Shown in pieces: positions 8,642 to 15,751 of a stretch of 34,958 nucleotides of DNA. The stretch is from CAZAQS01 sp964486825 (lineage in GTDB: Bacteria > Chloroflexota > Anaerolineae > Anaerolineales > UBA4823). Position 1 is the stretch's first letter. Each line of letters begins with the position of its first letter. Position numbers and translations under genes: made by a program. The notes under the pieces were generated by a model. That model was not told the origin of the DNA, ran no database searches, and saw only the letters and a list, made by a program, of their open reading frames with translations. The stretch is taken from positions 1 to 34,958 of the forward strand of contig CAZAQS010000019.1 in assembly GCA_964486825.1 (NCBI GenBank). The letters run 5' to 3'.

Positions 8642-9721
8642 CTATCCCACCAAATTGATGGGCACGAAATTGCTCTTCACTGCCGCAACGCTTACCTTAG
8701 CCGCGATATCTTCAGCCACCATACGTAATGCCAGGGCTACCGGGCTCTGGGCGTCTGTCAGGACGACCGGTTTGCCGGCGTCTCCTCCCGTGCGTACTGC
8801 CGGATCCATCGGGATAGCCCCGATAAAGGGCACGCCGGACTCCCTGGCGAGCTTCTCTCCACCCCCGCTGCCAAACACATCCATACGAGTGCCATCGGGG
8901 AGATCCAGGTAGCTCATGTTCTCAACCACTCCTAGCAGGGTTACGTTCAATTGGCGGAACATCTCAAGCCCTCGCCGGGCGTCGTCCAGGGAGACTTGTT
9001 GGGGTAGAGTGACGATAACACCCCCGCTTAGCGGCAGGGATTGGGCCACGCTCAAGCCTGCATCACCGGTGCCCGGGGGCAGGTCAACGATCAGGTAATC
9101 TAACTCTCCCCATTGTACGTCGCTTAAGAACTGGCGGATGGCAGAGTGGAGCATTGGTCCCCGCCAGATCAATGGTTGGTCGGGTTTTACCAGGAAGCCG
9201 ATGGACATGATCTTCACCCCGTAAGCTTCTGGCGGGATAAGTTTTCCGTCTACGGGAGGGGCAATACGTTCCACTCCCATCATGGTGGGAATATTGGGGC
9301 CATAGATGTCGGCGTCTAGCAAACCCACCCTGGCGCCGCTTTGAGCCAGGACAACGGCTACATTTACCGCCACGGTGCTCTTGCCAACACCACCTTTTCC
9401 GGAACCAATTGCAATAGCGTTGCGTATTGGAAGGTCCACGAGACCGCGGGTACGGCCATCACTTGGCACATTGGCATCCAGCTTGACGACGACAGAACTA
9501 ACTCCAGGAATAGCTTCAACAGCCTGGCGTGACTCACGCTCGATCTGGGATTTTAACGGGCAGGCTGGTGTTGTCAGCATCACGGTAAAGCTGACTTCAT
9601 CGCCCTCGATCTTCAGGTCCCGGATCATATTGAGGGAGACTAAATCTCGGTGCAGTTCAGGTTCTTGTACTTTTGCAAGAGCTCCCATTACAGCTTCTTG
9701 CGTTATCTTTGGTTTTGACAT
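8642..9721 (-). CDS. mrp: Mrp/ApbC (Ind1-type) iron-sulfur cluster carrier ATPase
   Basis: Residues 1-90 form a MIP18/DUF59 domain with the conserved cysteine in TTPACPLKSQ (C54). The rest is a ParA/MinD-type P-loop ATPase with deviant Walker A GSGKGGVGKST (106-116), DADIYGPNIPTMMG and LIVDLPPGTGDA. Mrp/NBP35 proteins deliver Fe-S clusters, and the mitochondrial member Ind1/NUBPL is specifically needed for complex I, which fits the nuo genes upstream. The CxxC pair normally found after ENMS in many members is absent: the segment reads ENMSYLDLPDGTRMDVFGSGG, as I recall for cyanobacterial-type Mrp proteins. It sits 43 bp after the small CxxC protein and 1 bp before the RicT-like gene. Confidence 0.9.
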   Translation of the reverse strand: MSKPKITQEAVMGALAKVQEPELHRDLVSLNMIRDLKIEGDEVSFTVMLTTPACPLKSQIERESRQAVEAIPGVSSVVVKLDANVPSDGRTRGLVDLPIRNAIAIGSGKGGVGKSTVAVNVAVVLAQSGARVGLLDADIYGPNIPTMMGVERIAPPVDGKLIPPEAYGVKIMSIGFLVKPDQPLIWRGPMLHSAIRQFLSDVQWGELDYLIVDLPPGTGDAGLSVAQSLPLSGGVIVTLPQQVSLDDARRGLEMFRQLNVTLLGVVENMSYLDLPDGTRMDVFGSGGGEKLARESGVPFIGAIPMDPAVRTGGDAGKPVVLTDAQSPVALALRMVAEDIAAKVSVAAVKSNFVPINLVG

Positions 9722-9764
9722 TCTGATCCTTTCTAAATATGATAGTTAAAAATATACCCAAGGG

Positions 9765-10094
9765 TTATCCATCAACAGGTTGGCTCATGTAGCGTTGGAT
9801 CTCTGCCTGTGCATCTGCAAACATTGTTAATAGTTCCTGGTCGCTGCCTCGAAAGCGCCGCACGGTTTGTTGGGCGCAATGGGTACAACCGCGCAGGGCG
9901 CGGAACGAATCTGCATGGCAGGCTATGCAATTACCCAGGCGGATCATTAGCAGCACAAAAGCCAGACGGTCCAGGCTGGTTGGCTCTTGCTGCAACACAT
10001 GATCGATCAACTCCCTCCAGGCAGGGCCACGCAAAGAGCGCAAAGTAGGGATAACTCGGGGCGGGAAGAGCAGGTCGGTATCAATATTATACAT
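9765..10094 (-). CDS. Small conserved-looking protein with paired CxxC motifs, function unknown
   Basis: A 109-aa protein I do not recognise by name. It is mainly helical, with no signal peptide or membrane segment. Its distinctive part is the block GNCIACHADSFRALRGCTHC (residues 55-73): cysteines at 56, 59, 70 and 73 plus H60 form two CxxC pairs ten residues apart, fitting a zinc or Fe-S site. A CxxCH also resembles a c-type heme site, but there is no export signal. It lies 42 bp downstream of nuoI and 43 bp upstream of mrp, all on one strand, so a role in complex I or Fe-S handling is plausible by association only. Coding potential is supported by operon placement and the lack of competing frames. 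Confidence 0.7.
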   Translation of the reverse strand: MYNIDTDLLFPPRVIPTLRSLRGPAWRELIDHVLQQEPTSLDRLAFVLLMIRLGNCIACHADSFRALRGCTHCAQQTVRRFRGSDQELLTMFADAQAEIQRYMSQPVDG

Positions 10095-10136
10095 AGCTCG
10101 TTAATATGGTCTAGAACCAAAGCTGTTCTGAAAGGA

Positions 10137-10745
10137 TTAAGATTTTGCTTTCCGGGCAGCCTTGGCTGCTTCTGCTTCTGCCCGAGCTGTTTCCTCACGC
10201 TGGTAGTTCGTTGGACGGATCGCAGCATAGTATGAAACCGGCTTGCTTAGCTTTTCTTTATTATATATATTCTTTTCGTGGCGATTGTAGACGGATATCT
10301 CGTAATCGTGGTCCATCTTGATGGCATCGAAAGGACAATATTCGGCGCAGAAGCCACAGTTCATACAGATATCTACATCGATGAAGAATTCTTCCGGCTC
10401 AGGTACTGGTCGCCCGGTTACCGGATCATTGGTTCGTACGATCCAAATGCACTGGGGTGGGCAAACCTTGGCGCAAATACCACAAGATGTGCACCGGTCG
10501 ATCTTTTCTCCATTCTCACCCTCCTCATATAGGAGGAATGGGATATAGCGAAACTCCTCGGGCACCGGCAACTTCTCCTCAGGATATTGGACTGTGAAAA
10601 TACCGCTGGCATCCTTGCTCGACCTTAGTTGCAGACCTTCTTCCGTATAGTACTTACGCCCACGATGCTTGATATCATCTACGAAAGTCATGATGAAGTG
10701 CTTGAGGGTTACGCCCAATCCTTTAATCAATCCTAATCCATACAT
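10137..10745 (-). CDS. nuoI: NADH-quinone oxidoreductase subunit I (two [4Fe-4S] ferredoxin)
   Basis: The peripheral-arm subunit carrying clusters N6a and N6b between the NADH module and the quinone site. Two canonical motifs are visible: CTSCGICAKVCP (C85, C88, C91, with C95) and CMNCGFCAEYCP (C127, C130, C133, with C137). The N-terminal GLIKGLGVTLKHF amphipathic region is typical of NuoI membrane contact. At 202 aa it has a charged Ala/Glu/Lys-rich C-terminal tail. It starts 24 bp after nuoCD. The N-module subunits (NuoE, F, G) and the membrane-arm genes are not adjacent. Confidence 0.93.
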   Translation of the reverse strand: MYGLGLIKGLGVTLKHFIMTFVDDIKHRGRKYYTEEGLQLRSSKDASGIFTVQYPEEKLPVPEEFRYIPFLLYEEGENGEKIDRCTSCGICAKVCPPQCIWIVRTNDPVTGRPVPEPEEFFIDVDICMNCGFCAEYCPFDAIKMDHDYEISVYNRHEKNIYNKEKLSKPVSYYAAIRPTNYQREETARAEAEAAKAARKAKS

Positions 10746-10769
10746 AGTATACTCCGTTGATTATGACAT

Positions 10770-12536
10770 CTATCGATCGGTTTCGCCGAGGACGATATCG
10801 ATGGAACCCAGGATACCCACAACATCAGCAACTTTATTGCCCAGCGCCATTGGTTCCAATGCGGTCAAGTTTATGAACGAGGGGGCACGTACGTGGTAGC
10901 GCCAGGGATTTGGCTTGCCGGTGGATACGATATAGAATCCCAATTCACCTTTTGGCCCTTCAACTCGACCGTAGGATTCTCCAGCGGGAACCCGTACCTG
11001 GTATTGGGGCTTACCTTCCTGGATCGGTCCTTCAGGGATCTGTCGTACCACTTGCTGTAAGATGCGGATGCTCTGGCGGATTTCGTCCATACGGATCAGG
11101 TAACGGTCATAAATATCACCATGGTAGCGGACTGCTACATCGAAATCAAACCGGTCGTAAACACTGTATGGATCTGCCCTGCGGATATCGTATGGGACTC
11201 CTGAAGCTCGCAGAACAGGCCCGACAGCAGAGTAAGCGATGGCCTGCTCAGGAGTTAAGACGCCTACACCCTCGGCTCTAGATCGAATGATCTCATTCTT
11301 CGTCAGGAAGAGATCTAAATCGTCAATCTTGCGAGGTAAACGATCGAAAGCCAGATCACTTACTTTTTCGAGGACGCCTTCCGGGAGGTCACGCGCTACT
11401 CCACCGAAACGGTAATAGTTGCACATCATTCGGGATCCGGAAACGGCTTCGAAAATATCCAGGATCAGCTCTCGTTCCTGGAAAGCGTACAGGAAGGGAG
11501 TGAAATAGGCCCCAAGATCGTTGAGGAGGAAGCCTATAGCGGCAACGTGGTTGGCGATCCGGGTAAGCTCGGCCATCATAACGCGCAGATACTCGGCCCT
11601 CTCCGGAGGCGAAATGTTCATTAACTTTTCTACAGCCATGGCATAACCGAAGTTATTGCTCATGGAGGAAAAATAATCCAAACGGTCGGTGAAGGGCATA
11701 TTGTGTAGGAAGGTATTTCGTTCACCGATCTTCTCATGATTCCTGTGGAGATAACCCATAACAGGCTTGAGCCCCACGATCGTCTCTCCGTCAAGGCGTA
11801 CGACCATGCGGAACACTCCATGGGTAGAGGGATGTTGGGGGCCCAGGTTGACAACGATCTGATCTGTTTCCAAATCCAGAAAGTCGTCATCTTCGATGGT
11901 GCTGTGTTGCGCCTCTTCAATCTTTCCAAGGGAGTAATACAGGGCATCTTCTGCCTGTGGAATCCAGGTTTCGGGGTTGAAGCCAGCGGGGTAATCGACG
12001 TTCTTCCCGAACGGATTTTCGTCTTCAGTGCGCATAACCTGCCCACCAGGCCAACGGCTTTTGAAGGGCTTGGTTTCTTCCTCAAAGTATGCCTCGCGCC
12101 AATCTTTGCGTAATGGGTAACCGTTGAAACCTTCCCACATCAAGATTCTACGCAGGTCAGGATGCCCCTCGAATTGGATACCGAGCAGATCGTAAGCCTC
12201 GCGTTCTTGTAGCTCGGCTCCCGGGTAAACGGGAACCAGGGAGGGAACGACAGGATTTTCACGCGGAGCCTGGGCTTTGAACGTAAAGATAGGGCCACCA
12301 GTGGTCTTGAAGGTATGATATACGACCTCCATCATGCCATCCGGAAGGTAATCTACCCCGGTCACTGAGGAGAGGTGGTCATAGCCAACCTCGTCTCGCA
12401 AATAGGTTGCGAACTCGACCAGGCTTTCCGGTTTGACAATATAACCCTCGTATCCTTTGCGCTCGTCGAGGGAGACGCTCTCCGGAAACCGCTCCTGCAG
12501 GTTCATTCCATCAACAGCGATGCTTATATCTGTCAT
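10770..12536 (-). CDS. nuoCD: NADH-quinone oxidoreductase subunits C and D, fused
   Basis: A 588-aa fusion. Residues about 25-170 are the 30-kDa (NuoC) domain with EREAYDLLGIQFEGHPDLRR and GYPLRKDW. A linker at about 175-225 leads to the 49-kDa (NuoD) domain with VNLGPQHPSTHGVFRM, MGYLHRNHEKIGE, NFGYAMAVEKLM and the C-terminal LGSIDIVLGETDR. NuoD lines the quinone-reduction site next to cluster N2. The C-D fusion is known in Escherichia coli and some other lineages, while many bacteria keep two genes. It starts 2 bp after the nuoB stop. No internal stop or frameshift is seen, so it is probably a true single polypeptide. Confidence 0.93.
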   Translation of the reverse strand: MTDISIAVDGMNLQERFPESVSLDERKGYEGYIVKPESLVEFATYLRDEVGYDHLSSVTGVDYLPDGMMEVVYHTFKTTGGPIFTFKAQAPRENPVVPSLVPVYPGAELQEREAYDLLGIQFEGHPDLRRILMWEGFNGYPLRKDWREAYFEEETKPFKSRWPGGQVMRTEDENPFGKNVDYPAGFNPETWIPQAEDALYYSLGKIEEAQHSTIEDDDFLDLETDQIVVNLGPQHPSTHGVFRMVVRLDGETIVGLKPVMGYLHRNHEKIGERNTFLHNMPFTDRLDYFSSMSNNFGYAMAVEKLMNISPPERAEYLRVMMAELTRIANHVAAIGFLLNDLGAYFTPFLYAFQERELILDIFEAVSGSRMMCNYYRFGGVARDLPEGVLEKVSDLAFDRLPRKIDDLDLFLTKNEIIRSRAEGVGVLTPEQAIAYSAVGPVLRASGVPYDIRRADPYSVYDRFDFDVAVRYHGDIYDRYLIRMDEIRQSIRILQQVVRQIPEGPIQEGKPQYQVRVPAGESYGRVEGPKGELGFYIVSTGKPNPWRYHVRAPSFINLTALEPMALGNKVADVVGILGSIDIVLGETDR

Positions 12537-12538
12537 CT

Positions 12539-13258
12539 CTACCCTTGTCCTTTTGTTGACACGACAGCTGTGGATTTGCTCCCATCCGTCTTCTGGTTTC
12601 CGTCCGTTCCAACTGGCGTGGCTTCCTCGGCCTGCTGTTGTTCGGCTAACTTTTGAGCGGTATATCGCTTGATTTCCTCTGTCTGGCGAGGATCGATGAT
12701 GTCAGGGCCTAAGACAGGTACTGGAACGACCTCTTGGATATCTTTCTGATACCAGCGAACGTTTTTTATGGATTGTGAATCGATCAGCTTTTGTAGTGTA
12801 ATCAATCCGTGGAGGAGGGCTTGGGGGGTAGGTGGACAGCCAGGGACATACACATCTACGGGTATATATTTATCTACTCCTGAAACAACGTTATAGCCCT
12901 CTTTGAATGGTCCGCCGCCAGAAGCGCAAGCTCCCATGGCGAGAACATATTTTGGCTCGGGCATTTGATTGTACAGGCGCACGATCTGGGGAATCATTTT
13001 CTTCGTGACAGTCCCTGAGACGATCATCAGGTCTGCCTGGCGTGGGCTAGGCCGCATAACTTCCATTCCAAACCTCGAGAAGTCATATCGGCTGGTAGCA
13101 GTGGCAATCATTTCGATCGCACAACAGGCTAACCCAAACATCATTGGCCAGACTGAAGAGCGCCTACCCCAATTGTAGATTTTATCCAGTGGGGTGATGG
13201 CTATCTGTCCCTCAAGCTCTGGTGGGATATCATATCGGGTTGATTCATCTTTTTTCAT
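12539..13258 (-). CDS. nuoB: NADH-quinone oxidoreductase subunit B (N2 cluster subunit)
   Basis: The four N2-cluster ligands are present: the adjacent pair C45-C46 in FGLACCAIEM, C111 in GACASGGG and C141 in VYVPGCPPTP. The rest of the PSST fold (SRYDFSRFGMEVMRPSPRQ, VSGTVTKKM) is intact. Compared with typical 160-190 aa NuoB it has a roughly 50-residue C-terminal extension rich in Gln, Glu, Thr and Ser (about 190-239), likely disordered. Its ATG overlaps the stop of the IscX-like gene by 4 bp and its stop is 2 bp before nuoCD, so translation is probably coupled across all three. nuoA, which usually precedes nuoB, is missing from this locus. Confidence 0.94.
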   Translation of the reverse strand: MKKDESTRYDIPPELEGQIAITPLDKIYNWGRRSSVWPMMFGLACCAIEMIATATSRYDFSRFGMEVMRPSPRQADLMIVSGTVTKKMIPQIVRLYNQMPEPKYVLAMGACASGGGPFKEGYNVVSGVDKYIPVDVYVPGCPPTPQALLHGLITLQKLIDSQSIKNVRWYQKDIQEVVPVPVLGPDIIDPRQTEEIKRYTAQKLAEQQQAEEATPVGTDGNQKTDGSKSTAVVSTKGQG

Positions 13259-13467
13259 ATAGGATTGACCTCCTCAAACCATTCTTGGTATATCGCGGCC
13301 AGGATATCATCGTTTGCGAGTTCAGGGTCGTCTTGAAATTCATTCAAAGCGATCGTCCAGCCATAAATCATATTAAGAGAGACGTCTTCCAGCTCGATAG
13401 CCGGATATAGTTCTCGTAGCGCCAGTGCAATTGCATAGGAATTCTCCCAGGTAAGGGAATCGCTCAT
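13255..13467 (-). CDS. iscX: IscX-like iron-sulfur assembly accessory protein
   Basis: A 70-aa acidic protein matching the IscX (YfhJ) pattern: LTWENSYAIALALRELYP, then a central Trp (YGW), FQDDPELANDDILAAI and a C-terminal WFEE. IscX is a small winged-helix-like protein that binds IscS, and iron through acidic surface residues, modulating Fe-S assembly. It is normally found at the end of isc operons. Here it is the first gene of the nuoB-nuoCD-nuoI unit and overlaps nuoB by 4 bp. The start is supported by GGAGG nine bases upstream. Family assignment rests on recalled consensus; a profile search would settle it. Confidence 0.78.
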   Translation of the reverse strand: MSDSLTWENSYAIALALRELYPAIELEDVSLNMIYGWTIALNEFQDDPELANDDILAAIYQEWFEEVNPI

Positions 13468-13486
13468 CCTAATTTGCCTCCAACCG

Positions 13487-13514
13487 ATTATACCCTCGAA
13501 TACATCTCTGTCAA
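13487..13514 (-). promoter_or_regulatory. Near-perfect sigma70-type promoter of the iscX-nuo operon
   Basis: On the minus strand a perfect TTGACA (13509-13514) is separated by 16 bp from a perfect TATAAT (13487-13492). Transcription should begin near 13480, only about 13 nt before the iscX ATG, at or inside the GGAGG ribosome site (13477-13481). The mRNA would therefore have an extremely short leader. Confidence 0.65.
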
Positions 13515-13525
13515 CCCGGATTAAA

Positions 13526-13541
13526 GTAAATATATATTTGC
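13526..13541. promoter_or_regulatory. AT-rich palindrome, candidate operator between divergent promoters
   Basis: GTAAATATATATTTGC is a 16-bp near-palindrome: a perfect 12-bp core at 13528-13539, one mismatched pair, and a matching outer G-C pair. It overlaps the -35 box of the SufR-like gene and ends 11 bp from the -35 of the nuo promoter, so one bound dimer could affect both. It does not match the CAAC-N6-GTTG site I recall for cyanobacterial SufR. Confidence 0.4.
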
Positions 13542-13565
13542 AAAAATTCCATCAATGGTTATAAT
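13538..13565 (+). promoter_or_regulatory. Promoter of the SufR-like gene, predicting a leaderless mRNA
   Basis: TTGCAA (13538-13543), a 16-bp spacer and a perfect TATAAT (13560-13565) end six bases before the ATG at 13572. Transcription would start on or next to the start codon, and no ribosome-binding sequence precedes the ATG, so the mRNA is predicted to be leaderless. Confidence 0.6.
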
Positions 13566-13571
13566 GATCGC

Positions 13572-14204
13572 ATGAAGACCACTCGCCAACAGGTCAGAGA
13601 GTACCTTCAAGATAAGCAGAGCGCTTCGGCGGATGAATTGGCGCGAGCTTTGCAGGTCACGCCCGCAAATATACGCCATCACCTGTCTGCGATGATCTCT
13701 GATGGCCTGGTCCAAAAGGTTGGTGAGCGTCCTCCTGTTGGAAGAGGCCGGCCCATCCAGCTCTATGGGCTGGTAGAGGTTATTTCCCGCCATAATTTGG
13801 TTCTGTTGGTGAAAGCGCTTTTATCAGAGCTGGAGGAAAGATATTCGAAAGAAGAATGTCGTAATCTCAGAAAGAATATCGCCAAACGCCTGGCCAGGGA
13901 AGGCATGATCACTGCAAAGAATCCAGGCCAGCGGTATTTTCTGGCTATGCAATTCCTCAATAAAATGAATTACCAGGCACGCTGGGAAGCACATTCAGAC
14001 GCCGCGCACGTCATTCTATCCCATTGTCCATATGCCCAGGTTATCCAAGACTATCCAGAGATATGCCAGATGGATGCTTACTTGTTGGAGGAAGTATTGG
14101 GAGAAGGGGCTTTCCAGGCAGCCAAGCTCGAGATCACTCCGAATGGAGGCCGGCAATGTGTCTTCCATATTGGGAGACGAGCGTCTTTAAATAAACAAGT
14201 CTGA
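13572..14204 (+). CDS. SufR-like (COG2345) winged-helix regulator with Fe-S-type cysteines
   Basis: An N-terminal winged helix (residues 1-70; ADELARALQVTPANIRHHLS is the recognition region, with the basic wing PVGRGRPIQLY) is followed by a helical domain. A C-terminal cysteine region has H151-C152, C165 and C196. C152 and C165 are exactly 12 residues apart, and the HCPY...YPEIC...GGRQC pattern is that of SufR-type regulators, which bind an Fe-S cluster. The third of the four cysteines I recall for SufR is not conserved here. The gene is divergent from iscX-nuo with a shared 104-bp promoter region, so control of that operon and of itself is the likely role. The start lacks a ribosome site, consistent with leaderless translation. 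Confidence 0.72.
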   Translation: MKTTRQQVREYLQDKQSASADELARALQVTPANIRHHLSAMISDGLVQKVGERPPVGRGRPIQLYGLVEVISRHNLVLLVKALLSELEERYSKEECRNLRKNIAKRLAREGMITAKNPGQRYFLAMQFLNKMNYQARWEAHSDAAHVILSHCPYAQVIQDYPEICQMDAYLLEEVLGEGAFQAAKLEITPNGGRQCVFHIGRRASLNKQV

Positions 14205-14225
14205 TAAGAGCCAGGTACAATAAAT

Positions 14226-14264
14226 AAAACCTGGTTTCCATCGAAAGATAGAAAACCAGGTTTT
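14226..14264. terminator. Bidirectional terminator between convergent genes
   Basis: A perfect 12-bp stem pairs 14226-14237 (AAAACCTGGTTT) with 14253-14264 (AAACCAGGTTTT). The A/T ends supply a U tract on either strand. It serves the SufR-like gene (+) and the PRC-barrel lipoprotein gene (-). Confidence 0.85.
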
Positions 14265-14292
14265 GATTCCAAGAAGTACCGGAAAGATAATT

Positions 14293-15577
14293 TTATTGGA
14301 TGCCCCAATAATCCCTAACGCCGGTATCCCAGTTTGGATCTTCTGCAACAGGCAGGGTACCTACTTCAAAGTTTGGAGCCTCAGCAAGCTGCTGTCGATC
14401 TACCTGCACGAGGTATTCTATCCCAATACCTAGCAGCAGGTCATCAGCCCCCAGGATATTCAGGGCAGGTAATGGAACAGGGACCCAGCGGTCGCCAATT
14501 TCAAGATTAACGTCCGCTTCCAGGATGGCATATTCTACGTGGCCAGTGTCCGGGTCCACAATCAAGTCTTCTACTGTGGCAACAACCGTCTCGCGATCTA
14601 ATACCATACTAGCGGCGCCAGGAGTGGCCTGTGCATCTGTGGTCGAGATTTGTCCCGCTTGCAGCAGGCCTTCCACCANNNNNNNNNNGGGTTTCTTCAG
14701 CCGCTGGTGTAGGAGTCATCTCTTGAGCTTGGCCAGAAGCGCCAGCCGCCTGGTCGTAGACTTCAGAGCCAAGCAGGACGCTTACACGCAAAGCGTGTAT
14801 TTGCATTCCAGCTTGATCGGTCTCGCCTGGTGCGGGGGTACCATCCTCAGCCACAGGAGTAGGTTGCTCTTCAGTCGTTACTGCCTCACCTTCCCAACCA
14901 GCTCGCAGATTCATATCCCAATCCTGATCTGTGAAATCAACCTGATCAAAATCTACCTCAGGTAACTCCTCGAGCTCTTCCTGGCTGATGTCGATGTAGA
15001 ACGCGTAGTCGTTTTCATCTTCCCCAGTCTGCAGCTGCAATGATTCGAAAGGAATGGCTACTTGCCGCTGCCCAATACCAAGGAAGCCACCGACATTGAC
15101 GATAACATAAGAAATTTGCTCGGAAACACCCGCCGCAAATGCTGGGCTGGCAGGAGTTGTCTGCTGTTGATCGGTCGTATCTTGCTGATTGGCTTGACCA
15201 GTCAAACGATCCAGGCTAACAATCAGCTCTTCGACGCTACCGATGGTTTCATCCTCGTAATTGCGGACATCGAAATCGAGCAAATTGCTGGCCCTACGCG
15301 GGCTTTCATCCGGGTCATCCACAGCAACAGGGGTTTCGTCAGGATCTTCCGGAGTTACTTCCGGGGTTGCAGGTGGCGTGACTTCAGGAGTTTCCGCTGG
15401 TGTCAACTCCGGTGTAACAGGGACTACTGGGGTAGCCAGTGGGTCGGTTGGGGTCGCAAATGCATCTGGTGTGCCGACTCCCGGCGTCCCATCACCCGGT
15501 TCCGTGTCTGCCGGTCCACAAGCCGCTAATGCCAGGGCCAACACGATGAACAAAGATAAGAATGCTTGCTTTTTCAT
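14293..15577 (-). CDS. PRC-barrel lipoprotein, interrupted by assembly gap
   Basis: The N-terminus is a lipoprotein signal (hydrophobic stretch followed by LALAACGP, lipobox cysteine at residue 20). A Pro/Thr/Glu-rich linker (about 25-95) with repeated TPEVTP-type units follows, then a PRC-barrel domain (FDVRNYEDETIGSVEELIV...FLGIGQRQVAIPF). After the gap a second PRC-barrel continues (DRETVVATVEDLIVDPDTG...WVPVPLPALNI) to the stop. The two halves are in different frames only because the true gap length is unknown; this is one gene, not two. AGGAGGG precedes the ATG. PRC barrels are small beta domains of unclear function in such surface proteins. Length and the segment at the gap are undetermined. 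Confidence 0.8.
14679..14688. other. Assembly gap (10 Ns)
   Basis: Ten ambiguous bases mark a scaffold join of unknown real size, inside the Pro/Thr-rich interdomain part of the PRC-barrel lipoprotein. Repetitive linker sequence is a plausible cause of the assembly break. Confidence 0.98.
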
Positions 15578-15608
15578 ACTCTATTACTTTCCCTCCTTCA
15601 AACATTAA

Positions 15609-15624
15609 TTGAATTAAAATTCAA
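15609..15624. promoter_or_regulatory. Inverted repeat upstream of the lipoprotein gene
   Basis: TTGAATT-AA-AATTCAA, a perfect 7+2+7 inverted repeat, sits about 30 bp upstream of the PRC-barrel lipoprotein ATG. Its position near the expected promoter suggests an operator or leader structure; no regulator is identified. Confidence 0.35.
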
Positions 15625-15731
15625 CGCAGGCCACAGCTATGGGTAAATCACGAACTTTCCTGTGTGACCCGCGAGCTTTTCAAATATACATGTTAATTGC
15701 AAGATTTCCTATGGGGGATAAACCGTTCTTA

Positions 15732-15751
15732 CAGTAGGGATAACCCTACTG
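15732..15751. repeat. Perfect 8-bp hairpin in the 330-bp divergent spacer
   Basis: CAGTAGGG-ATAA-CCCTACTG is a perfect stem with a 4-nt loop and no T tract, so it is not an obvious terminator. Related GGGATAAACC and TAGGGTAAATCCTA sequences flank it (about 15714-15770). The rest of the spacer between the lipoprotein gene (-) and the SGNH gene (+) shows no ORF; a TATACT at 15860-15865 may be a weak -10 for the SGNH gene. Confidence 0.45.

Noticed and set aside
9765..10094. c-type cytochrome interpretation of the CxxCH in the 109-aa protein
   Set aside because: No signal peptide or membrane anchor, and a second CxxC pair close by fits a metal/Fe-S site better.
14293..14676. Separate 127-aa gene left of the N gap
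   Set aside because: It begins at a GTG adjacent to the gap and is the second PRC-barrel domain of the same lipoprotein.
15062..15529. 155-codon plus-strand frame
   Set aside because: Antisense to the Pro/Thr-rich part of the PRC-barrel lipoprotein; repetitive composition causes the open frame.
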